NCBI GenBank assembly: GCA_041441455.1
Contig: JASDTB010000045.1
Span: 1 to 64,000, forward strand
From: JAFIHK01 sp041441455
Lineage (GTDB): Bacteria > Bacteroidota > Bacteroidia > Bacteroidales > UBA932
Direction of reading: 5' to 3'
Length of the DNA: 64,000 nt
The position numbers and the translations under genes were made by a program. Under the pieces are notes generated by a model. That model searched no databases and was not told the DNA's origin. It was given only the letters and a program-made list of their open reading frames with translations. Within the stretch, counting starts at the first letter, position 1. Each line of letters opens with the position of its first letter. Below, in pieces: positions 37,008-44,784 of this stretch.

Positions 37008-37736
37008 ATGACAAAATTTTTGATAAAGTTTTTAGTATTGGCATCTATTCTTGCAATGCCTTTAGTCTCTATTGCAAAAGGGGAAGGTGGTAAAAAGGAG
37101 AGAAAATATATTGTTGAAATAACAACAACTGCTGGGACAATAAAGGTAGCATTGAGCAATCTCACTCCAAAACACAGGGACAATTTTGTTAAATTGTGTA
37201 AAAAGGGGTATTACGACAATGTGTTATTTCATAGAGTTATAAAAGGGTTCATGATTCAATCTGGAGATCCTGACAGCAAAGCGCACGAGCCTGGTAAACT
37301 ATATGGAGATGGTGGCCCTGATTACACTATAGAAGCAGAGTTTACTCCAGAATTATATCATAAAAAAGGAGTTTTAGCTGCAGCACGGGAGGGTGATGAT
37401 GTTAATCCTGAACGAAGATCATCTGCTTCTCAATTCTATATTGTCACAGGTAAAGTTTATGATGATAAAATGCTTGCAGAAGCTGCTCGAAAGATAGACA
37501 AAAGAAATGCAGCTATAAACATCACTTCTTCGTATTTATATACAGTAGAACAGATGAATGCCTATAAAACTATTGGCGGAGCTGCTCATTTAGATTCACA
37601 ATATACCATTTTCGGAGAGGTTATCGAAGGAATGGATATAGCCGATAGTATCTCTTCTGTAGAGACTGACAAAAACGATCGACCAACAAAAGATATTTAT
37701 ATTATAAAAACTAAAGTATCAAAAAAACAACTATAA
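37008..37736 (+). CDS. Secreted cyclophilin-type peptidyl-prolyl cis-trans isomerase
   Basis: Periplasmic PPIase of 242 residues with a signal peptide (about 1-23, ending SIAKG). The cyclophilin core has NVLFHRVIKGFMIQSGDP (catalytic Arg and the hydrophobic pocket), SASQFYIVTG and YTIFGEVIEGMDIADSI. A roughly 40-residue insertion between the last two strands (DDKMLAEAARKIDKRNAA onward) lengthens it relative to E. coli PpiB; similar inserts occur in Bacteroidetes relatives. The ORF is open further upstream through the terminator, but the ATG at 37008 gives the signal peptide and fits the promoter. Confidence 0.93.
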   Translation: MTKFLIKFLVLASILAMPLVSIAKGEGGKKERKYIVEITTTAGTIKVALSNLTPKHRDNFVKLCKKGYYDNVLFHRVIKGFMIQSGDPDSKAHEPGKLYGDGGPDYTIEAEFTPELYHKKGVLAAAREGDDVNPERRSSASQFYIVTGKVYDDKMLAEAARKIDKRNAAINITSSYLYTVEQMNAYKTIGGAAHLDSQYTIFGEVIEGMDIADSISSVETDKNDRPTKDIYIIKTKVSKKQL

Positions 37737-37739
37737 AAA

Positions 37740-39410
37740 ATGAAAAAACTTCTAGCATTTGCAGCAGCTGCAGCAATCATCTGTAGTTGCGGAAACAACG
37801 ATGAAATGAAACTAAAAGAGATCATTGCAAAGACAGAAGAGGCTGTAAAGCCTTTGAACAAAGAGGCCGCTTTGGCTTATTGGAATGGAACTATTACCGG
37901 CAGTCCGGAGGAGTTTAAAAAGTACGAAGAGGCAAATATGAAGATCACTCAGATCTACTCAGATAAAGCCACTTTCGAAGCACTAAAAGAGATTAAAGAG
38001 AATGGAAACATTAAAGATTCAATTCTTGGAAGACAATTAACTATTCTTTACAACTCATTTTTAAGTAACCAGGCAGACACATCTCTTCTTAATGCTATCA
38101 TTAAAAAAACATCTGCTTTGGAACAAAAGTATGCAGAGTTTAGAGCTACATACAATGGCAAACAAATAAGCGACAACGAAGTGGAGTCTGTGTTGCAGAC
38201 TTCGAAAGATAATAAAGAGTTAGAGGCTGTTTGGAAAGCTCATAAAGAGATTGGTCCATTTGTATCAAATGATGTTATTGAGCTTGTTAAACTAAGAAAC
38301 AAAGTTGCACAATCCCTTGGATTTGACAACTATCACTCAATGAGTCTTGAGCTATCAGGTCAAAACCCACAGGAGATATCTGCTCTATTCGATGAGTTAG
38401 ATTCACTTACAAAAGGTACATTTGCCAAACTTAAAAATGATATGGACTCGACTTTTGCTATCAGATACAAAGTCTCTAAAGAGCAGTTGATGCCATGGCA
38501 TTTCCAAGGAAGATATTTCCAAGAGTCACCTCAGCTATATCCAGTAGATCTTGACAAATATTACAAAGGAAAGAATTTAGAAGATTTAACAAGTCTATTC
38601 TACATGGGTATCGGTTTAGATGTAACGAAGATTATGGCGAACAGTGATCTTTATGAAAAACCTAAGAAAAACCAACATGCTTATTGTACAGATATAGATG
38701 GAGATGGTGACGTTAGAGTATTGTGTAACATTAGAGATAATGAATCTTGGATGGGTACTATGTTACATGAGTTTGGTCATGCTGTTTATTCTCAAGGACA
38801 CGATATCCCTGAAAATCCATATTTCTTAAGAAATTCAGCTCACACATTTACAACTGAAGCAGTTGCTATGATCTTTGGCAGACTCTCTAGAAATCCAGAA
38901 TGGATGAAACAAAATCTTGGAATTAGCGATGAGGAGAAGAGTAAAATTGCAGAGGATTGTTATAAATCATTGAAGTTACAACAGATGGTATTTAGCCGTT
39001 GGGTGCAAGTTGTTTATAGATTTGAAAAAGAGATGTATGCAAATCCTGATCAAGATCTAAACCAACTTTGGTGGACTTTAGTTGAAAAATATCAGATGTT
39101 GAAAAAACCTGAGGGAAGAAACTCTCCTGATTGGGCAACAAAAATTCACATTGCATTATATCCTTGCTACTATCATAATTACCAGTTAGGTGAACTTCTT
39201 GCATCACAAATGCACTACTACATTGTAGATAAGATTGTTAAATCTGGAGATTACAAAAATGAGTGTTATGTAGGCAATATTGAAATTGGTAAATGGATGT
39301 CTGAAAAGATATTTGCTCCAGGAATGAAGTATGAATGGAATGATATGATAGAAAGAGCAACTGGTGAAAAACTAACTGCAAAATATTTTGCAAAACAGTT
39401 TGTTGACTAA
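37740..39410 (+). CDS. M2/M3-like zinc carboxydipeptidase lipoprotein
   Basis: Gluzincin peptidase of 556 residues with a lipoprotein signal (lipobox CSC, Cys near 17). The active site is LHEFGHAVYSQ (HEFGH starting near residue 343), with a downstream glutamate in FTTEAVAMIFGRL as third zinc ligand. The mainly helical architecture and the ending resemble bacterial peptidyl-dipeptidases of the M2/M3 group, so it probably removes C-terminal dipeptides from periplasmic peptides. It starts 3 bp after the cyclophilin, a likely periplasmic protein-quality pair. A bidirectional terminator follows. Confidence 0.87.
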   Translation: MKKLLAFAAAAAIICSCGNNDEMKLKEIIAKTEEAVKPLNKEAALAYWNGTITGSPEEFKKYEEANMKITQIYSDKATFEALKEIKENGNIKDSILGRQLTILYNSFLSNQADTSLLNAIIKKTSALEQKYAEFRATYNGKQISDNEVESVLQTSKDNKELEAVWKAHKEIGPFVSNDVIELVKLRNKVAQSLGFDNYHSMSLELSGQNPQEISALFDELDSLTKGTFAKLKNDMDSTFAIRYKVSKEQLMPWHFQGRYFQESPQLYPVDLDKYYKGKNLEDLTSLFYMGIGLDVTKIMANSDLYEKPKKNQHAYCTDIDGDGDVRVLCNIRDNESWMGTMLHEFGHAVYSQGHDIPENPYFLRNSAHTFTTEAVAMIFGRLSRNPEWMKQNLGISDEEKSKIAEDCYKSLKLQQMVFSRWVQVVYRFEKEMYANPDQDLNQLWWTLVEKYQMLKKPEGRNSPDWATKIHIALYPCYYHNYQLGELLASQMHYYIVDKIVKSGDYKNECYVGNIEIGKWMSEKIFAPGMKYEWNDMIERATGEKLTAKYFAKQFVD

Positions 39411-39428
39411 GTTCTAACAATGAATTAT

Positions 39429-39465
39429 AAAAACAGCCACTGAATATTTTAGTGGCTGTTTTTTT
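39429..39465. terminator. Bidirectional terminator between the M2/M3 peptidase and the salvage operon
   Basis: AAAAACAGCCACT paired with AGTGGCTGTTTTT (13 bp) around a 9-nt loop, with A- and T-runs on both sides. It can stop transcription in either direction and touches the stop codon of the minus-strand MBL gene. Confidence 0.9.
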
Positions 39466-40285
39466 ATTGAAGGTTGAAGCAAAGAAACGACTCTTTCCGT
39501 GGTAAACAAATTAATTCAACATCTTTTCCTAGTGCGACTCCCAAGTCACTTAACGAAGTACTGCTCTCCTTAAAAGCTAATTCAGGAGTATTATTGTTTG
39601 AACTAAGATGACAAAGTAAAAGTTGCTTCAATTTGTCATTATATATATCCTTTAATGCAGCGGCAGTTTGACTGTTACTTAAATGCCCGTGACCATTTTT
39701 AATTCTGTCAATTAATACTTGAGGATATGGCCCATTTTTTAGCATATGGTCATCGTAATTAGACTCTAAGACAAGTCTTGTTGCCTTTCTTGCATACTCA
39801 ACCATTTTTTCGGTTACTCTTCCTGCATCTGTAACTAGTACCAATGTCTCTTCTCCAGCTTCAATCATATAACCCAAATTCTCACTACCATCGTGAGGAA
39901 CCTCAAATGCAGTTACACCTATTCCACAAATTTCATATCTCTTCTCCTTTTCCATTACTTTTCTCGAAGCTGCCATTTTTCCAGCTGTACATGGATGAAA
40001 TGCGAGAGAATTATGAATTTTCTCACTAGTATATACAGGTAATTTAAATCTCTCTGTAAGTGAGCCTAAATGTCTTATATGATCAATATGATCGTGAGTT
40101 ATTAGTATAAAGTCGATCTCTTCAATAGCTATTCCAAATTCAGTTAACCTCTTTTTGATAGTTCTGCCACCTATGCCAGCGTCTATTAATAACGACTTAC
40201 CCTGAAATTCAAAATAGTAGCAATTACCATCACTTCCACTTGCTAAACTAATAAATCTTGTTGTCTTTGAATGAACTACTGACAT
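39464..40285 (-). CDS. MBL-fold metallo-hydrolase (YycJ/WalJ-like)
   Basis: Cytoplasmic metallo-beta-lactamase-fold protein of 273 residues. The dinuclear metal motif is THDHIDHIRHLG (HxHxDH), with later ligands near EVPHDGSENLGYM, VTDAGRV and LCHLSSNN. It begins FISLASGSDGNCYYFE, the N-terminus of the YycJ/WalJ group, some of which are reported as exonuclease-like. It is the last gene of the six-gene salvage operon and overlaps the HAD gene by 10 bp, so it should be co-translated with it. Whether it has a role in nucleoside salvage is unknown; it may be a passenger. Confidence 0.85.
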   Translation of the reverse strand: MSVVHSKTTRFISLASGSDGNCYYFEFQGKSLLIDAGIGGRTIKKRLTEFGIAIEEIDFILITHDHIDHIRHLGSLTERFKLPVYTSEKIHNSLAFHPCTAGKMAASRKVMEKEKRYEICGIGVTAFEVPHDGSENLGYMIEAGEETLVLVTDAGRVTEKMVEYARKATRLVLESNYDDHMLKNGPYPQVLIDRIKNGHGHLSNSQTAAALKDIYNDKLKQLLLCHLSSNNNTPELAFKESSTSLSDLGVALGKDVELICLPRKESFLCFNLQ

Positions 40286-40908
40286 TGTTCGATCTCCTTT
40301 AGCTTCAAATCAATCTCCTTTTCAAATTCACTTTGTTGATCAATCATCAACGTATTGATTCCTAATTGCCTTGCAGCTTCCAGATTTGCTTGAGAATCAT
40401 CAATAAATAGCACACTTTGTGGAGAGCCAAGTTCAGACAACATCATTTTAAATATTGCAGCATCTGGTTTTGCGCTCTTCATTTGGTATGAAAGATATAA
40501 TTTATCGAAACAATCTTGTATTGAATATCCTAGATCTTCAAAATAACCCTCAACGATTTTAAATGCAATCGGATTGGTATTGCTAAGCATGTATACTTTA
40601 TAGTTGACTTTAAGACTTTTAATATAATCTAACCTCTCTTTGGGAATCTCTATTAAAAAAGCCTTCATTGCACTATCAATCATTTCGTCTGTTACAGGTT
40701 GATTAATATGCTTACGGCATCTATCTCTAAATTCTGCTGAATCAAACTTTCCCTTTTCGAAATCAAGAAAAAAGCCATCTTGGACATACTCGTTCAATAT
40801 CTCTCCAAATGTCTCAAATCCAATGTTGGTAAATGCCTCAACACACGCATTCCTGTCTAGCTTCAACAAGACTCCTCCTAAATCAAATACTATATTTTTT
40901 ATCTTCAT
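40276..40908 (-). CDS. HAD-superfamily phosphatase (YihX-like)
   Basis: HAD hydrolase of 210 residues with a small helical cap. Motif I is VFDLGGVLLKLD (second Asp replaced by Gly, as in many YihX-like enzymes). Motif II is YMLSNTNPIA, the motif III lysine lies in YQMKSAKPD, and motif IV is VLFIDDSQANLEAA. It overlaps mtnA by 4 bp (ATGA-type junction) and the MBL gene by 10 bp. In this operon it could dephosphorylate a 5-deoxypentose phosphate or a pathway side product. That is inference; generic sugar-phosphate phosphatase is the safe call. Confidence 0.85.
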   Translation of the reverse strand: MKIKNIVFDLGGVLLKLDRNACVEAFTNIGFETFGEILNEYVQDGFFLDFEKGKFDSAEFRDRCRKHINQPVTDEMIDSAMKAFLIEIPKERLDYIKSLKVNYKVYMLSNTNPIAFKIVEGYFEDLGYSIQDCFDKLYLSYQMKSAKPDAAIFKMMLSELGSPQSVLFIDDSQANLEAARQLGINTLMIDQQSEFEKEIDLKLKEIEQCQ

Positions 40909-41933
40909 TTCAATTTATTTATCCCCTTTTCTGTAATAATGGCAGTAATTAGTGCAGATGGTGTAACGTCAAATGCTGGGTTATATATCTTCACTTCGCC
41001 TTTATATTTCATTGGCTTTTCATACCACATATGTGTAACCTCATCGGCTTCTCTTTGTTCAATTTTTATATCTTTTCCAGATGCAGTCAGAGGGTCATAT
41101 GTAGTGCTTGGGCCTAATACATAAACTGGAATTCCATAATGTTTTGCAATTATCGCAACTCCTAATGTTCCTATCTTATTAGCGACATCACCATTCGCAG
41201 CTATTCTATCGCAGCCAACCAATACGGCGTCTATTTTACCAGAACTCATCAATGAAGCAGCCATATTATCACATTGTAATGTTGTGTCAACTCCAAAACA
41301 AGATAGCTCATAAGCTGTCAGCCTTGCCCCTTGTAGAAGCGGTCTAGTTTCGTCTGCATATACTTTAAAATTGTACCCTCTCTCTTGCCCTAAATAGATT
41401 GGCCCTAGTGCAGTGCCATATCTTGAAACGGCAAGATGACCTGCATTGCAATGCGTTAAAATAGACATTCCTGGCTTTAAAAGCGAGAGTCCATATTCAG
41501 CTATTGCGAGGCACATCTTAATATCCTCCTCTTTTATGCTATCCGCAACCTCCAACATGTCATCAACAATCTCCTCGGTGCTCGATCTAAAGTTTATCGA
41601 AAGGCTAAAAGTATCACGTATTCTATCAAGTGCTGTTTTTAAATTCACTGCTGTAGGTCTAGATTCCAATAGTCTTTTATAGTAATCCTCAAATACAATT
41701 GACAGCTCTTTTTTACCAACAGGATACCTTTCTAAAATTGATACACATATTCCATATGCAGCTGCGACGCCTATTGCTGGAGCTCCTCTAACTTTAAGTC
41801 TCACAATAGCATCTATAATATCATCTATATCAGACAAATAAACAAAACTCTCTTGCCATGGCAAAAGAGTCTGATCTAATATTTTAAGTTTTCTTCTATC
41901 TTGCGATAGCTCTACAGAGTCAAAATTAAACAT
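40905..41933 (-). CDS. mtnA: S-methyl-5-thioribose-1-phosphate isomerase MtnA
   Basis: Isomerises 5-methylthioribose-1-phosphate (and 5-deoxyribose-1-phosphate) to the ribulose-1-phosphate form. The 342 residues fit the family. The catalytic residues are the cysteine in ILTHCNAGHLA and the aspartate in LVGCDRIAANGDVANKIGT. RLKVRGAPAIGVAAAYG and ADETRPLLQGARLTA contact the phosphosugar. These features separate it from eIF2B-like paralogues. It starts one base after the aldolase stop and lies in one operon with the deaminase and nucleoside phosphorylase, so it completes conversion from nucleoside to ketose phosphate. Confidence 0.95.
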   Translation of the reverse strand: MFNFDSVELSQDRRKLKILDQTLLPWQESFVYLSDIDDIIDAIVRLKVRGAPAIGVAAAYGICVSILERYPVGKKELSIVFEDYYKRLLESRPTAVNLKTALDRIRDTFSLSINFRSSTEEIVDDMLEVADSIKEEDIKMCLAIAEYGLSLLKPGMSILTHCNAGHLAVSRYGTALGPIYLGQERGYNFKVYADETRPLLQGARLTAYELSCFGVDTTLQCDNMAASLMSSGKIDAVLVGCDRIAANGDVANKIGTLGVAIIAKHYGIPVYVLGPSTTYDPLTASGKDIKIEQREADEVTHMWYEKPMKYKGEVKIYNPAFDVTPSALITAIITEKGINKLK

Positions 41934-41934
41934 A

Positions 41935-42600
41935 TCATTTAGATCCGTTTAGCATTTTATCTTTTACCTTCATTAGTTCTGCATACTCTTCGGAGGTAAA
42001 ATGTCTTGGTTTACTATTTCTTGCCTCAATCAAATGACTTATTCGACAGTGAGATTCAATAACCTCTGTTCTCCAATACGCCTCTTCGGGTGTTTTACCC
42101 CAAGTTATAAGACCATGATTTTGAAGCATTAGACTATGTCTACCTTGCGCATTGTATTCAATTGCCTCAGCTAACTCTTTTGATCCTGGAATGTAAAACG
42201 GTAACATCACGATTTCATCCATCCATAATGCCGCTTCTGGGCTTAAACATGGATAAGGTAACCTCTCAGTAAATGCATATGAGCATGTATATGGAGGGTG
42301 ACAATGGATTACCATATTTGCAGTTGGATCTGCTTTGTAAACAGCTAGATGAGTTGTTATCTCACTCGAAGGTTTTTGAATACCTGATATTTGCTCTCCG
42401 TTCAAATTTACTAAACAGATATCTTTTTCTTTCAGTCTGCTTTTTGAAAATAGAGTCGGAGTGCATAATACTGTATTAGACGAAACTCTCATGGATACAT
42501 TTCCACCGTTTCCGTCAACAAATGACTTGTGCCACAAAATTGCAGCATATTCACATACTATCCTGGCTTTATCGGAGAAAATCTCCGGTAATGGTCCCAT
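41935..42600 (-). CDS. Class II aldolase (FucA/Ald2-like), probable 5-deoxy/5-methylthio-ribulose-1-phosphate aldolase
   Basis: Zn-dependent class II aldolase/adducin-fold enzyme of 221 residues. Zinc ligands are the two histidines of IHCHPPYTC and the late histidine in LQNHGLITWG. SSNTVLCTPTLFSKSRL and SSEITTH contact the phosphate. By sequence alone it could be L-fuculose-phosphate aldolase or MtnB dehydratase. No fucose genes are adjacent, while mtnA follows after one base. I therefore favour the DHAP-shunt aldolase role, cleaving 5-methylthioribulose- or 5-deoxyribulose-1-phosphate to DHAP plus an aldehyde. Confidence 0.82.
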   Translation of the reverse strand: MGPLPEIFSDKARIVCEYAAILWHKSFVDGNGGNVSMRVSSNTVLCTPTLFSKSRLKEKDICLVNLNGEQISGIQKPSSEITTHLAVYKADPTANMVIHCHPPYTCSYAFTERLPYPCLSPEAALWMDEIVMLPFYIPGSKELAEAIEYNAQGRHSLMLQNHGLITWGKTPEEAYWRTEVIESHCRISHLIEARNSKPRHFTSEEYAELMKVKDKMLNGSK

Positions 42601-42604
42601 AATA

Positions 42605-43426
42605 CTATAGTTTTGATATCATTTCGGTAATCAATAGGGTCATTCTGTCGGCTGCTTTGTTTGCTGCAATAATTACATCATTTCCATCGTTTACAAAATC
42701 ATCTGCAAAATTGTGAGCTTCGTTTGTAATTACTGAGATTCCAAAGACAGGAATATCTGAGTGACGAGCAACAATGACCTCTGGAACAGTAGACATGCCA
42801 ACAGCATCAGCACCAATACCTCTGAAGAATGAATATTCAGCAGGTGTCTCATATGTCGGACCTGTTCCTGCAAGATAGACACCTTTTTTCAAAGGAATCT
42901 GTTTCTCTGCAGCAATTTTTTCAAAAAGAGCAATAAGTTTCAGATCGTATGGTCTGGTCATATCTGGGAATCTTGGTCCAAACTCTTCTAGGTTTTTTCC
43001 AATAAGAGGATTCGGCATTAAATTGATATGATCTCTAATCACCATCAAATCACCTACTTTATAGTCAAAATTTACACCACCAGCTGCATTAGACACAAAA
43101 AGGTACTGAATTCCCAATACCTTCATAACTCTTACTGGCATTGTAACTTGTTCCATTCCATAGCCTTCGTAATAGTGAAAACGACCTTGCATTGCAACAA
43201 CATCTTTTCCACCTAATTTACCAAAAATTAGATTTCCCTTATGTCCAATTGCAGTAGATTGTGCGAAGTTAGGAATTTCACTGTATGGAATAACAATTCT
43301 CTCCTCTATTTTTTCTGCTAGTTCACCAAGTCCACTTCCAAGAATAATTCCTACAAATGGAGTTTTGCCTCCAATCCTCGATTTAATATAATCTGACGCC
43401 TCATGAATTCTTTTTATGATTTCCAT
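42605..43426 (-). CDS. Purine nucleoside phosphorylase (trimeric class, 6-oxopurine type)
   Basis: Phosphorolyses purine nucleosides to base plus ribose-1-phosphate. The 273 residues match trimeric [11 protein letters not shown] (31-38) is the phosphate loop. [20 protein letters not shown] (E193), VGMSTVPE (M211) and ITNEAHN (N235) form the active site. N235 aligns with human PNP Asn243, which selects 6-oxopurines; MTA phosphorylases have Asp there. That fits a substrate already deaminated by the MtaD-like enzyme encoded just upstream (inosine-type 5'-deoxy or methylthio nucleosides). It starts 12 bp after the deaminase stop and ends 4 bp before the aldolase start. Confidence 0.92.
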   Translation of the reverse strand: MEIIKRIHEASDYIKSRIGGKTPFVGIILGSGLGELAEKIEERIVIPYSEIPNFAQSTAIGHKGNLIFGKLGGKDVVAMQGRFHYYEGYGMEQVTMPVRVMKVLGIQYLFVSNAAGGVNFDYKVGDLMVIRDHINLMPNPLIGKNLEEFGPRFPDMTRPYDLKLIALFEKIAAEKQIPLKKGVYLAGTGPTYETPAEYSFFRGIGADAVGMSTVPEVIVARHSDIPVFGISVITNEAHNFADDFVNDGNDVIIAANKAADRMTLLITEMISKL

Positions 43427-43438
43427 AATCTCAATAGT

Positions 43439-44695
43439 TTATAGTAGTTTTTTATATAATCTGTTTACGTTTTCCAAAATATCATTTTCTTGTGCACATA
43501 TTCTGTTCTCCATTAAAATTTGGCCATTGCAGATTAATGTGTCGATGCAATCACCATGCGCAGAATATACTAGGTTTGCAAGAAAGTCAATATTTGGAGT
43601 AAATGCAACTGTATTTAGCTTAATCAAGGACAAATCTGCATAATATCCCTCTTGAAGCTTTCCAGTCTTTAATCCTAAAGCTTTTCCTCCATTTTCGGTA
43701 GCAAGAGTAAAAAGTTCATCGAGAGGCATAGCTGTAGGGTCCTTTCTCCAAGCCTTTTGCATAAGAGCTGTTGTCTTCATTACCTCAATCATATCGAGAT
43801 TATTTGAAGAGGCGCAGCCATCAGTACCTAAAGTGACAGTAACACCAGCATCTCTCATCTCATTGTATCTAAACATGTAGCCCGAAGCTAATTTTAAATT
43901 TGAGTTAATATTGTGAACTGCTTTAACGCCTTTATCTGCCAAAATTTTGATATCATCATCATCCAACCATAGACAATGCGCTGCAATGACTTCGGGACCT
44001 AATACACCTAGTTTCTGAAGATATTTTGTCGGACTAACACAGTGTAGTTTAACGCTATCAGCGTTTTCAACCTCTGTCTCAGACAGATGAATATGGAGAA
44101 ATAGTCCATTTTTTCGAGCAAAATCCGATGACCATCTGATCATCTTCTCCGAGACACTGTAAGGAGCGTGCACTCCAATCGCAAATTTATTCATCTCTCC
44201 CCACTTTGCTGACTCTTCTAATGCCTTTTCGCATCCTTTTTTAATGTCATCATGTCTGCTCTCATCCATTAAATCTAGTACAACATAAGGTTGTACCGAC
44301 CTAAGTCCCATATCTGAAACAGCTTCAACTGCCGCAGATAGGTTCCAATATTGATCATTAAAGCAGACAGTTCCGCTTTTTATCATCTCTAAACAAGCTA
44401 GCTTTGTTCCCCAATAAACCAACTCATCATCAAGTCTTTTCTCTACCGGCCAAATCTTGTTGTAAATCCAATCCATCAAAGACATATCCTCCCCTATTCC
44501 TCTCATTAAAGTCATCGCTGCATGCGTATGCATATTGACAAAACCTGGGATTGCAGCCATCTGGTGACCATCAATAATTCGCGAAGCAGTAAATTCTATG
44601 TCTTTAGAAATCTTTGAAATTTTATCTCCTTCGATTAGAATATCTTGTATACAATTGTTTACCAGTATATTTTTTATAAGAATACTATTCATCAA
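43439..44695 (-). CDS. mtaD: 5-methylthioadenosine/S-adenosylhomocysteine/5'-deoxyadenosine deaminase (amidohydrolase)
   Basis: Metal-dependent TIM-barrel amidohydrolase of 418 residues. Zinc ligands: HTH (56 and 58), the histidine in AAHCLW and the aspartate in LGTDGCASSNN. GTVCFNDQYW and HIHLSETEVE line the adenosine pocket as in MtaD/DadD enzymes, which deaminate MTA, SAH or 5'-deoxyadenosine to the inosine form. It is the first gene of the six-gene salvage operon, with its own promoter at 44722-44753. Other amidohydrolase activities (guanine, chlorohydrolase) are less likely given the operon. Confidence 0.9.
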   Translation of the reverse strand: MMNSILIKNILVNNCIQDILIEGDKISKISKDIEFTASRIIDGHQMAAIPGFVNMHTHAAMTLMRGIGEDMSLMDWIYNKIWPVEKRLDDELVYWGTKLACLEMIKSGTVCFNDQYWNLSAAVEAVSDMGLRSVQPYVVLDLMDESRHDDIKKGCEKALEESAKWGEMNKFAIGVHAPYSVSEKMIRWSSDFARKNGLFLHIHLSETEVENADSVKLHCVSPTKYLQKLGVLGPEVIAAHCLWLDDDDIKILADKGVKAVHNINSNLKLASGYMFRYNEMRDAGVTVTLGTDGCASSNNLDMIEVMKTTALMQKAWRKDPTAMPLDELFTLATENGGKALGLKTGKLQEGYYADLSLIKLNTVAFTPNIDFLANLVYSAHGDCIDTLICNGQILMENRICAQENDILENVNRLYKKLL

Positions 44696-44721
44696 AACAA
44701 AACATTTTTTTTAATGTCATA

Positions 44722-44753
44722 CAATTATAACATAATTCGGTGTAATAATCAAA
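44722..44753 (-). promoter_or_regulatory. Promoter for the mtaD-PNP-aldolase-mtnA-HAD-MBL operon
   Basis: On the minus strand TTTG (44750-44753), a 20-bp spacer and TATAATTG (44722-44729) fit the consensus with one mismatch. It is divergent from the radical SAM promoter; the two -7 boxes are 37 bp apart, so regulation could be shared. Confidence 0.45.
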
Positions 44754-44766
44754 TCTTAATTATGAC

Positions 44767-44774
44767 TATCTTTG
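44767..44774 (+). promoter_or_regulatory. -7 box for the radical SAM gene
   Basis: TATCTTTG followed by C, a perfect match. The start codon begins 10 bp later, implying a leader of only a few nucleotides. Confidence 0.55.
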
Positions 44775-44784
44775 CTGCAAAAAT

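Noticed and set aside
41935..42600. L-fuculose-phosphate aldolase (fucose catabolism)
   Set aside because: No fucose kinase, isomerase or permease adjoins it, while mtnA, PNP and the deaminase do; kept only as an alternative.
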